Shown: piece by piece, positions 55,522 to 64,000 of the stretch
Position numbering within the stretch: position 1 is the stretch's first letter
How the letters are laid out: the number at the start of each line of letters is the position of its first letter
Notes under the pieces: generated by a model
The model's input: only the letters and a program-made list of their open reading frames with translations
Told to the model about the DNA's origin: nothing
Database searches by the model: none
Program-made: the position numbers and the translations under genes
Origin: Bisporella sp. PMI_857
Taxonomy: Eukaryota > Ascomycota > Leotiomycetes > Helotiales > Helotiaceae
Reading direction: 5' to 3'
Length of the DNA stretch: 64,000 bases
NCBI GenBank assembly: GCA_021307315.1
Contig: JAJSPD010000059.1
Coordinates: 186,001-250,000 of the forward strand

Positions 55522-55911
55522 TGTAACAAATAGAGGGCAGCAGGAGGGATTGCAATATAACAGGTGAGAATACGTGACTAGCGATGTAGTTGCAATAGTG
55601 ATGAATTGATATCAGAAGTATGCTTGTAAGTCTAACAGGAGAAAAACTCAAGCTTGCTTTGTTCAGAGAGCTCTAGCTGTTCCTTATATCTTTAACTGTG
55701 CTGTAGCTGTGAGCCTATGGCTGCTGTAGCTGTAAGCCTGTAGTTGTTGTAGCTGTAAGCCTGTGGCTGCTGGAGCTGCTGTAGCTGTGAGCCTGTGGCT
55801 GGCCATGGGCGGAGCGTGCCGCTTGCAGCCCTGGAAGTACTACAGCCGAAAAGCCTTCGGCAGCTGTTAGGCTGTCACGATGGCCGTCTTTAACCGACCC
55901 TGGCTGTTACA
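55522..55911 (-). mobile_element. Solo LTR, 390 bp, family L1, with 5-bp target duplication ACTAA
   Basis: It runs TGTAACAAATAGAGGGC...CTGGCTGTTACA on the plus strand. It is the inverted form of the copies at 16,381 and 27,318 and is flanked by ACTAA at 55517-55521 and 55912-55916. The intact duplication marks it as the youngest L1 copy here. It differs from the others by an internal expansion of a 23-bp unit (55,701-55,802). Confidence 0.9.
55701..55802. repeat. Minisatellite inside the solo LTR, 23-bp unit, about four copies
   Basis: The unit CTGTAGCTGTRAGCCTRTGG plus CTG repeats about four times with a partial CTGGAGCTG insertion. The other two L1 copies lack the array, so it expanded in this copy or its source. 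Confidence 0.8.
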
Positions 55912-56524
55912 ACTAACCCAGTAGGAGGAACGATATTGGAAATGCTGCAGACAGGGGAAAACCGAGGCATGGGTGAGCCCGGTCACTTACCAGCGCTATG
56001 GCATGTCCCTTTTGTTGGGTGCATGCGGAATCAGACTAGCATTTTTTACCGCAATGGCCCGTGGTAAGCCCTAAGACTTTTTTGAAGTTGCAAAAACTCC
56101 TAATTTGGATGCGGAAACATTCGCCAAGTTCCAGTGGAGAAATAGGTTTACATTTACACATAATAAGGTTTCTTTCTGCATTTCGCCCCCTTAAAGCAAA
56201 AGCCTCGGTTATGTATGATAAAGCTCTACCCCATAATCTCTATTTTGCCTCCACCTTCCTGTCTGTCGTGGGGATGGTGCAACGTGTGCGGAAGGTGTGT
56301 ATTTGGTGATTGCTATGCTGCAGAGCGGCATTGCATGGCTGTTCTACCAATGCGTCAGGACTAATGTGCGCATATTGTGAGAGTAATTAGGGTGGTGGGT
56401 GGCATAAGGATTATTCCCAGGCGAAGGCGACCTTCTTTCTTTATCCCACTTAAAACTCAATCTCTATTGTTTCCAAGGTGATTTTTACGAATTGTAGTGA
56501 TTTTCACATCGTAGGATCATTGTG

Positions 56525-58336
56525 ATGGCTGAAGGTTTTCTTTTTCTTTCTTGGGATTCAATCCGGCCTATCTCGCACTCGTCGGCGGCGGCATCATCGG
56601 TATGTACCTATGCTACTGTTGGGCACTGCCAAAGCCGATTCCCGGTATACCATACAACAAAAAGGCAGCTAAATCCCTTTTTGGCGATATTGGGCCTATG
56701 GTCCAGCATACAACTTAAACCCAAGAGCTTTACGACTGGATGAGCGCGCAAAATGTCAAACTGCAATCTCCGATTGTACAACTTTTTATTCGCCCGTTTG
56801 GCAAACCGTGCATTGTTATTACCGATTTTCGAGAAGCTCAAGATATCTTGGTGCGCCGCACAAAGGAATTTGATAGATCCAAATTCATTTGCGACGTCTC
56901 CGGGGGGGCTGTACCACAAAGCCATTTCTGCATGCCTACCAATGATGAATTCAAGAAACATCGCAAATGGGTGCAAAGTGTTATGGGTATGGGATTTCTG
57001 CACGATGTAGCTGCTCCGCATGTGTATGAAGCAGGTTTGGACTTTTTGCAACTTTGGGAGCAAAAGTCGAGGCTTGCTAAAGGACATCCATTCAATGCTT
57101 CTGAGGATATATATCGCACTACTATGGATGCGGTATGGGGTATTATCTTTGGCGCAGACCCCGCAAACAGCACAACAAAGGCTCAACTCCGACTTTACGC
57201 AACCATAAAAGAGGTAGATATACCTAGTGACTTGAATGCAGAGGCTGTGCTCCCTTTTGCACCGTACCCAGAAGCAGTTCAGTCTTTCCTCACTATTATT
57301 GAAAGCGTGGAAACTAGCATCATATCCCCGGTACCAGTTTTTGCTCATTGGGTTTTGCGACAAACGTCTTCTATGAAAAAGGCATACAAGGACAAGGATC
57401 AGCTTATAGGAGAAGAGATTTCAAAGGCTCTGAAAAGAGCCAAAGGAAGATCAGAGAAGGATAGAGATGTCAAATGCGCTAATGACGATTTCATTCGCAG
57501 AGAGATTCTTTTGGCAGAGAAAGAAAAAAGAGCCCCGGAACCTCAATCACGGGGAATGTACGACGAGGTATGACAAGCACACAACTTTCCTTGCACTCGT
57601 CCAGACTCTGGATAGCTTCGCTGACTAGCAATAAATAGATCCTCGGATTCATCATGGGTGCCCATGACACGACGGCGACGGCTATAACATGGGGCCAGAA
57701 GAATCTCGCCGACAATCCGGATGTGCAAAACAAGCTACGAGCCGAACTTCGGGCCGCACACGCCGACGCAGCGGCAGAGAAGAGAATGCCGACCTTCCAA
57801 GAGATCAATAAGACACCAGTTCACTACAGGGACGCTGTAATTGAAGAAATTCTTCGGTCTCCCTTACTGAGGCATCCGCTGTTCGCACTGCACTGGTCGA
57901 TGCGGAAGTGCTAGGGCACGGCATCCCTAAGGGCACGGAAGTTTTCCTGATGGGTAACGGACCCAGAATTTTCTCTCCTGAATTCGACATTGATGATTCG
58001 CTGCGAACACAGTCTTGCCTTGAGTCCAAGGACAAGGTCGGCACCTGGAATCATAAGGGTATGGCGGACTTCAATCCGGAACGATGGCTTGTAGGACAAG
58101 CCAGCAGCAAGGTGTTTGACTAGGCTGCTGGACCGCTCTTTACGTTTGGTCTGGGCGAGCGTGGCTGCTATCGGCGTAGAATGGCAAACGTCGAGCTAAA
58201 GTTGCTTATTACTTTGATCGTATGGAGCTTTGAGCTTCATAAATGTCCCAAGGAGCTGAGCGGTTACGAGGCCATTGACAAGATGACCCATGTACCACAA
58301 CATTGTTATGTCAAGCCTGTTAAATTGACCTACTGA
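56525..58336 (+). pseudogene. Cytochrome P450-4, inactivated
   Basis: The plus strand reads a P450 in pieces. An N-terminal anchor (PAYLALVGGGIIGMYLCYCW) and hinge (LPKPIPGIPYN) lie in a different frame from the ATG at 56,525. A TAA occurs at 56,716-56,718 (HTT-stop-TQELYDW). A long intact block then runs 56,740-57,567 (KLQSPIVQLFIRPFGKPCIV), followed by a 71-nt intron (57,568-57,638) and the I-helix MGAHDTTATAITW. ExxR is in EEILR, where a base is missing at about 57,858; SLTEASAVRTALVDAE continues in another frame. A TAG follows at 58,121-58,123. The heme loop FGLGERGCYRRRM keeps the Cys but has Arg where a Gly normally follows two residues later. With two stops, two frame breaks and a damaged heme loop, this is a pseudogene. 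It lies between the exporter and the 3beta-HSD-like gene. Confidence 0.9.
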
Positions 58337-59959
58337 CTACCTTGCTAGTTCTACGAGGGCTTTCCTTTTTCTCGAAAAGTAGAATTTTTATAACTGGAAA
58401 TTGTTAAAAGGACAGCCCTGCAAGAAGTCTTCACGGCTGGGTGCTTTATTGTGCATTGAAGCCAGATGTCCAAATTATTGTTATTGAACTTGTAATACAG
58501 GCTTCAAGCGGCCGCCTCGCTATTACAGATGGCCCATTCTAAGAACAGACATGTAATTCACTTGAAATGTGAGAGGGAGCCAGAGGAGCCGAAAACGGCA
58601 GAGGTGTTTGAGGTGCGGCCGTAAGGACTAGAAAACTGAAGAAATAACAAATCGACTCAGTCACTTAAAGTCTGGAGAATATCAGCAAATGTAATTCGTG
58701 CTTCAATGATTCCAAAAATTGTTACTGAAGTTGCTGTCTGATGATATTCGACCAGCAAGGCTGAGTGTTAAGAAACTCATGCCCCATGGAATACATGTGG
58801 TTCTCAAGGAGACTGGGACTGTCCAACATGGAGAGTGGCAGCCCGATTACCCAGCCACTGGGTAATATCAATCCCGCCCCTTGCGAGACTAGCCATGGTA
58901 CAGGGGCTTGAGGAAGAGAGCTTCGTCATGAAACGGCTTCCGAATTTTGGCGAATATCATTTCTATGGTAACTAGAAACCTAACGACGTCTACTCTAAAT
59001 CGAGTAACCTCTGCGAAAGTAAAAATTGAAAAAACAAAGTCGTCTTGTTGCTATCCATGCTGGAGGGAGCATGTCCTAATTCGCCTACTATTACGAGCTT
59101 ATGACTGTTCCCATGCATGTCAAGATCCACAGGGGACACGACCCGCCAGGAGCTGCTTCATCAAGTTGCAAAATTCGCCTCTTGGCCTTGGTCCCGGTTT
59201 GGCATCACAATTCACACCCATCACAGCTAAATGCGCTTGCTTTGTTTCGAAATTATGATGACTCTATTGGATAGATTAAACAACGCGAATCTGTATCTCC
59301 ATGTGATTGATGATCCCTTATCCGACCCCTGCTACGCCTCTTAGGCACCTCTCGCACCCTCAGCACCCCCCTCGAACCCCCGAACCCCAGATACAGCCCA
59401 CCCACTCTATCGTCTCGTCTCGTCTCATCTCCAACCCCCCTGTTTCCGCCCTACCGAACTATCGCACATACTGTACCATGGGATGGGTATGGGGCGGAAT
59501 CCTTCATGCCTGGTACCCCAGATCAACCCTTGCCGGCACATACATGAGGGATATTACTTACCTGCCATCCTATCATACTGCAGCACTTCGTCGGCACTTG
59601 CATAAAAATGCAACTTGATCTGTAATGTGCAGTCACCTACACCTACTTTGGATCAATAGTTGTATTTCTTCAAATCGATGGTGACGCCACAAACGATAAG
59701 CAAACAGGGCGGAAATCGGGGCCACATCCACGCCAGCAAAGATAGTGGCGATCCCTAAACTTGGCACGGGCGGAAGTACCCGTGCTGGTGTGTGATCCGT
59801 GTTGCTGGAGCCAGCTTCTCATCGGATACAACAAATTCCGAACAGGGGTACTTCAGCTTAACCAACTTCTGCATTTGCATCACACACATATCAGATGGGA
59901 CCCTATACAGTAGCATAAACTGCAGCAGAGATTAAACTTTAACCATTATTTCCTGCCAA
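58337..59959. other. Intergenic, no gene recognised
   Basis: Frames at 58,947-59,258 and 59,307-59,618 are not convincing. Positions 59,335-59,400 hold another CACCTCT/GCACC-rich tract, here not next to a gene start. Confidence 0.4.
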
Positions 59960-61012
59960 TCAAGCTGTTTCGTGCTTTAAGTGCCATCTTACACTCTTCC
60001 TCAACTGATCCTCAGCATCATCCTCAGGCACATACCCCAGCCGGTCCCTAGCCTTGCTACCGTTGTATGTCCACGTATTGCACATGAATCGCAGCATGTG
60101 CATCGTCAGCTGGGGCTCTATCCCAAATGGCCTCATTATCGTTTCCGAACCAACAGTCATCAGCTTAGCAGCCCACTCGGGCATGACAAACGGTGCCTTT
60201 TCTTGCTCCCACCCAGCCTCGTTCCAAATAATGCGCGCCATTGTCCAAAACGACAAGGCTGTCTTCCCTGTAATATAGAATGCCTCACCGTGAACATTGT
60301 TTCGCGGCTTCATGAGCGCCCGCAGGGCAAGAATATGCGCCCTCGCGGCGTCGTTTCCCGAGACGGTGGCGAGTAGCCCTTGGTCGCCCCCTATCTGCAC
60401 ACCAGTGTTACCCTCCTTCATTGTCTTCAACATGGCCGGCACAAAAGCGTATTCTCTCTCTCCGATAATTAGCGGTAGCCGGAGAGAAACCGTTTGGAAA
60501 GTAGCCGAGTCCACTGCCAGAAGCCGCTCTTCCGCTCTCGCGCGCTGAACCCAGTACGGGAAAGCAGACGAGTTCTCCGGCCAGAGCGGTACGGTTTCGT
60601 CGGCCTGGACGTGATTGTAACCTTCGATGACACTGGAGGAAGTAGTGCAGATCATGTATTTTGTGCCGGATTGCTGAGCCAGAGCCATCAGTGTATCCTG
60701 ACCTTTGACAAAAACTTGTTCGAATTCAGAGGCCGGTGTAAGTGTGTTCGCGTGCGCTGGTGCAGCCGAGTTGATAATCGTTTCCGGCATAACCTCGCCG
60801 ATGACATCTCCCAGAGCGTTGCTGTCCCGAACATCTGCGACGCGGTATTCAACGCCGTCGCACGGATGGGCAATCTTGTCGCTGCGACTGATAGAGACTA
60901 CGCGGCCACATTCAGGTTGCTGCAGGAGTTGCTGGGCGATAAAGAATCCGAGACGACCAGAGCCGCCAACAATGAGGATTGGGCCCCATTTCAGACGAGA
61001 TTCATTCCCCAT
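59960..61012 (-). CDS. 3beta-hydroxysteroid dehydrogenase / NSDHL-like dehydrogenase
   Basis: 350 residues, intronless, from ATG 61,012. An extended-SDR Rossmann start (ILIVGGSGRLGFFIAQQLL) is followed by the acidic-end strand and DVRD (VADVRDSNAL) and the SAAPAH segment. The active site is TTSSSVIEGY, then PYWVQRARAEERLL. In this family the catalytic pair is YxxxK; here the position reads Y-W-V-Q-R, so Arg replaces Lys. The C-terminal half (SGNDAARAHILALRALMKPR, GEAFYITGKTALSFWTMARI) is typical of C-3 sterol dehydrogenases of the ERG26/NSDHL type. The likely role is oxidation of a 3beta-hydroxyl on a sterol-like or meroterpenoid substrate with NAD(P)+. It is divergent from the secreted-protein gene. 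The Lys-to-Arg change may reduce or alter activity. Confidence 0.87.
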   Translation of the reverse strand: MGNESRLKWGPILIVGGSGRLGFFIAQQLLQQPECGRVVSISRSDKIAHPCDGVEYRVADVRDSNALGDVIGEVMPETIINSAAPAHANTLTPASEFEQVFVKGQDTLMALAQQSGTKYMICTTSSSVIEGYNHVQADETVPLWPENSSAFPYWVQRARAEERLLAVDSATFQTVSLRLPLIIGEREYAFVPAMLKTMKEGNTGVQIGGDQGLLATVSGNDAARAHILALRALMKPRNNVHGEAFYITGKTALSFWTMARIIWNEAGWEQEKAPFVMPEWAAKLMTVGSETIMRPFGIEPQLTMHMLRFMCNTWTYNGSKARDRLGYVPEDDAEDQLRKSVRWHLKHETA

Positions 61013-61457
61013 GGTTATATATATATATATTTTTCAAGTTGATAGCGTGGAGAAAAGAACTAGAAATAAAAAAAGGGTGGAAATTAATGTAGAAAATCGG
61101 CCTGAAATGGCGTTGTAATAAACTGCTCCAAAGTAACCTAGTATGCCATACACCTGTCACTTTATTAGCTATATATCGTTCTAATGAAATCACGCCTCAT
61201 AATGGGTGTCAGTCTAGCAATAAACTTGTTTAATAATAGCCGGTCTAAGAGATGACCAACCATCCTGGTACCCCACAGCAGAGGTAGCTAGTGCAGGAGA
61301 TTACACTAACATTACCGAACACTGCGAACCTTGTTGGTAGATTTCTTTCTAAATAATAAAAAGTTAAACCGCCAGCATTCATTTAGCATTCTCTTCTCCA
61401 TCATCAGATTCCACTCAATCTCTCACAAGCCTTCGTCTTTCATTCACCTGTCTCACG
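61013..61457. promoter_or_regulatory. Divergent promoter, 3beta-HSD-like / secreted protein
   Basis: 445 bp of shared upstream DNA with a short TA run just upstream of the dehydrogenase start (61,016-61,030). No other element was recognised. Confidence 0.35.
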
Positions 61458-62326
61458 ATGATCAAGCTTGCTGCCGCGCACTTAGCTTTGGCCATGGCCA
61501 CAAGAGCTGTCGCCTTGACAGTGTCAGTCCCATCACCAAGAGATTTATTCGACGACCCGTGTGCTACTTTTCGTTTACCACCGCGACCTGTGAATGCCAC
61601 CTTCTTGGACCAAACTACCATTGAGCGGCCGTGGATTGAGCCGCCATTTGGCTTTGGCTACGGCAAGTGGGCTCTGGCATGGACCAGCATAGAAGAGTAC
61701 TGGGGCTGGTCCAACATGCAAGTAGGGCTTCTTCATCTTCAGTTGGATTAACCCGAGTATACTGGTTCGCTAATGAATGAAAACAGAACGAGTGGTATCC
61801 TCTGACAAGCACTGTCAATGGAGATCAAGTATCGGAAATTCACGCGACGGTCATTGCTGACGTGAACTCATTCCAACTTGGAGACAACAACACCGTAATC
61901 ACAACGCCCGGCACCGACACGCCGCTCCCAGGGCAAAAGTACGCTTGGAACTACACCATACCCGCCGAAATCATGGCCGAGACGGACAACACCGCTTGGG
62001 TCGGGTGGGGTTTCGACTTTTACGAGCAGGGCGCCCCCTACTTTGTGAGCTACGACGCCTCGACTGTCGGTGTCAAGAATGTGTCGTACGGGGTCTCTAT
62101 CTACAGCCGGCGCGAGCGCGGGCCTAGCGACAAGACTGTGGCGGAGGTTGCGGAATGCTACAACATGCTGGGCAGCAAGGTCTTTGCGGATTTGTTTAGG
62201 ACGATGCGGAGGACGCCGACTGATGGCCGTCGTAGTGACAACTTGTCGTGGCGTGGGCCATCAACGCACAAGGAGAATCAAATACAAAAGGGCAGGGCTC
62301 TCGACCACCAGCTCCCTCTTCACTAG
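61458..62326 (+). CDS. Secreted protein of unknown function, 267 residues
   Basis: Exons 61458-61721 and 61787-62326 with a 65-nt intron (GTAGGG...AACAG, CTAAT branch). The N-terminus is a signal peptide (MIKLAAAHLALAMATRAVAL). The mature part is rich in Trp, Tyr and Gly (PPFGFGYGKWALAWTSIEEY, NEWYPLTSTVNGDQ, WVGWGFDFYEQGAPYFVSYD) with N-glycosylation sequons (NAT, NYT, NVS), suggesting a beta-sandwich or lipocalin-like extracellular protein. The last 45 residues turn basic and low in hydrophobics, and may lie past the natural end. I do not recognise the family. Clustered secreted proteins of this kind can be cyclases, binding proteins or unrelated residents. Confidence 0.65.
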
Positions 62327-62555
62327 CAGGTGTAATTAGGAAATCCATGTGAATCTTACAGATTGTGTCATATATTTAAAGACAGCATAGATAAATGTAA
62401 TAATTGCTTTAGCCAAGTCTGATTACATAGGTCGCTGTACAAAAGGTTAATGATCCTGTTATACGAAGAATTCTCTGTCCATCTCTGTCCCTGCCATTGC
62501 TGCTGAGCCTGCTCTTCAGAACTTTTTTTTCTGATCCTGCACAATGTACAATAAA

Positions 62556-64000
62556 TTAGGCAATGTTCCCTAACGCGCTCATCTTTAGTTTGCCGCCAAT
62601 GAACAGAAAGCATACCAATGCCGTCACTGCGCAAATAGCCGCCAATACCGCATTCATGTTCCCGTACCCAACGGCCTGTCTTAACCCACCAGCAAGCTCG
62701 GGTCCAACTGTCAACCCCAATGAGAAGAAGAGATACGACAGAGAGTAAAGCTGAGCGTACGGCCCATGCTCACCAAAGAAATCTGGGTTGGCTTGGTGAT
62801 ACTTCTGGACGACTGTGCTAGCTTCCACGACGGATGGCGCACCCATGCCAGCTACACCAATACCAGCGAGAGCCAGCAGAGTTTCGTACACGGCAACTTC
62901 AGATACTCCTCCAGGCTTTGCTAGTCGGAATGAAATCAGGACGGGAACCAGATACAGATATACCAGCACAGCGACCCTCTTGGTGCCGAACCTATCCACG
63001 CACCAGCCTAAGAGTGGCCCAAAAGTTAGATTTGCGATGCCAATTGGGAGGAACATTAGGCCGGCTTGGAGCGAAGAAAAGTTGTAGTACTCTTGAGAGA
63101 CTATGGGAACGGTCGCATCGATGCTCCCAAGGAGCACGGCCTGGACAAAAGAAATGAGAAGAGCAGCGACGAGACGGGGAGCGGCAAGGCAGGGCAGGAT
63201 CGGAATGATGCGCATAACCTTAGGCAGATTCGGTGATATTTTATACAAGTCTTCTCCCTTTCTCGTGTTTCGTAAGAGTGATGACAGTTCGTCTCTTCCA
63301 CCCTCTTCTTCCTCGTCTGTTACACCAGCCTGTGGTTGGTTCGCACCAGTGACGAGGGCATCGCTAGCACCTGCATCGCTCGGCTCGTATCGGCGGGCGA
63401 CCTTGACCTCAATAACCAGCACTCGCATGATAAAGTCGACGGCTAGCACTGCAAACGCGAGCCCAAAAACTCCCGCGAGACCACCTTTGTCATACAGCAC
63501 GCCACCTAGCATTGGAGCCAGGAGTGTCCCGACTGAGATAAAGCCAAAGATCTAGTTTTTTGTCCAACGTCAGAAGTATGTCTAAGTGAATTATACAAAA
63601 CCCAACTTACAGCTCCTATTGACTTTCCCAAATTCTCCGCGCCAACAGTCTCTAAGCACAAGGCCATGCCAGTTGTCCAGACAAAGGCAGCGCTGATGCC
63701 TTGCAGCACCCTTGCGACAAGCAGCACGGGGATTGTGCGCCCGACCATCAGCAGGAGCGTGGCGCCAAATAATGCTACAACACCAAGCAGAAATGGCGCT
63801 CGTCTCGTGCTGAGCCTGTCGGTGATGATTCCGGCAATTGGGGAGATGGCGACCGACGCTCCAGCGTACGCCGCCAAGAGGCTGGAAACATGGCCTTGGA
63901 CTTGGTCTGGGGGCAGGCCGACGCGATCAACCAGCATAAACGGAAGAACCGGAACGATCAAGCCGTAAAGAAAGAGGTCTGTGAAGAGCCCTATGCCCAC
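62556..64000 (-). CDS. MFS transporter, DHA1 / vesicular-amine-transporter-like, 5' end beyond window
   Basis: Exons 64000-63611 (partial) and 63551-62556 join over a 59-nt intron (GTAAGT...ACTAG). The visible 462 residues contain TM1 (FTDLFLYGLIVPVLPFML), motif A (AGIITDRLSTRRAPFLLG), RVLQGISAAFVW and antiporter motif C (SVGTLLAPMLGGVLYD). A long acidic cytosolic loop (TDEEEEGGRDELSSLL) separates the two halves, and the second half repeats motif A as GWCVDRFGTKR. The layout is a 12-TM proton antiporter of the vesicular monoamine transporter-like group common in fungal clusters. The frame is still open at 64,000 with no ATG at the edge, so the N-terminus lies outside. It could export a pathway product. 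Confidence 0.9.

Noticed and set aside
28659..64000. Cytochalasan-type or polyketide cluster, suggested by BVMO, hydrolase, P450s and a BBE oxidase
   Set aside because: No PKS-NRPS, enoyl reductase or Diels-Alderase-like gene is visible, and the 3beta-HSD-like and CYP7/CYP8-like genes fit a sterol-type substrate better. It stays possible if the core gene lies outside the window.
1..64000. tRNA, rRNA or other structured RNA genes
   Set aside because: I looked for tRNA B-box-like GGTTCGA blocks with clover-leaf context and for rRNA-like segments and found none I could support by eye; a covariance-model scan would be decisive.

Overview
The window is nuclear DNA of a filamentous ascomycete (Pezizomycotina; a Sordariomycete-like fungus is my guess). 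The evidence is short GT-AG introns of 48-82 nt with CTAAC-type branch sites, many fungal secondary-metabolism enzymes, a Fot1/pogo transposon, solo LTRs and a RIP-like scatter of transitions in dead repeats.

Positions 1-28,600 are gene-poor and repeat-rich, like a subtelomere. They hold a left-edge gene relic, a Cys-rich single-pass membrane protein gene with a suspected single-base insertion, and a heavily decayed RecQ-type helicase on the minus strand next to three TTAGGT units. There are also two TA-flanked MITEs, a complete Fot1/pogo element whose transposase has Asn at two of its three catalytic Asp positions, several solo LTRs and fragments of dead genes. One clearly intact enzyme gene stands alone here: a 2-oxoglutarate/Fe(II) oxygenase (14,430-15,754) that matches the ethylene-forming enzyme family along its length and carries an N-terminal extension resembling a mitochondrial presequence.

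Positions 28,650-64,000 look like a biosynthetic gene cluster of tailoring enzymes. In order: HSL-type esterase, SDR, glyoxalase I, a second (frameshifted) SDR, Baeyer-Villiger monooxygenase, P450-1, P450-2, an orphan gene, P450-3, SRPBCC/Bet v1-like protein, BBE-type FAD oxidoreductase (broken), 14-TM MFS exporter, P450-4 (pseudogene), 3beta-HSD-like dehydrogenase, a secreted protein and a second MFS transporter cut by the right edge. No polyketide synthase, NRPS, terpene cyclase or prenyltransferase is visible. The set (BVMO, esterase and dehydrogenase; a CYP7/CYP8-like P450; a 3beta-HSD-like enzyme) would suit modification of a ready-made sterol or triterpene, as in furanosteroid pathways. 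That is a hypothesis, because a core gene may lie beyond 64,000.

Three cluster genes (SDR-2, FAD oxidoreductase, P450-4) carry frameshifts or stops while their neighbours are intact. Either the cluster is decaying or the assembly has indel errors, since two of the losses are single T deletions in short T runs. A diffuse CACCTYT/AGAGGTG repeat recurs in several intergenic regions of the cluster. A family of roughly 190-bp LTR-like insertions has perfect 5-bp target duplications in and beside it.
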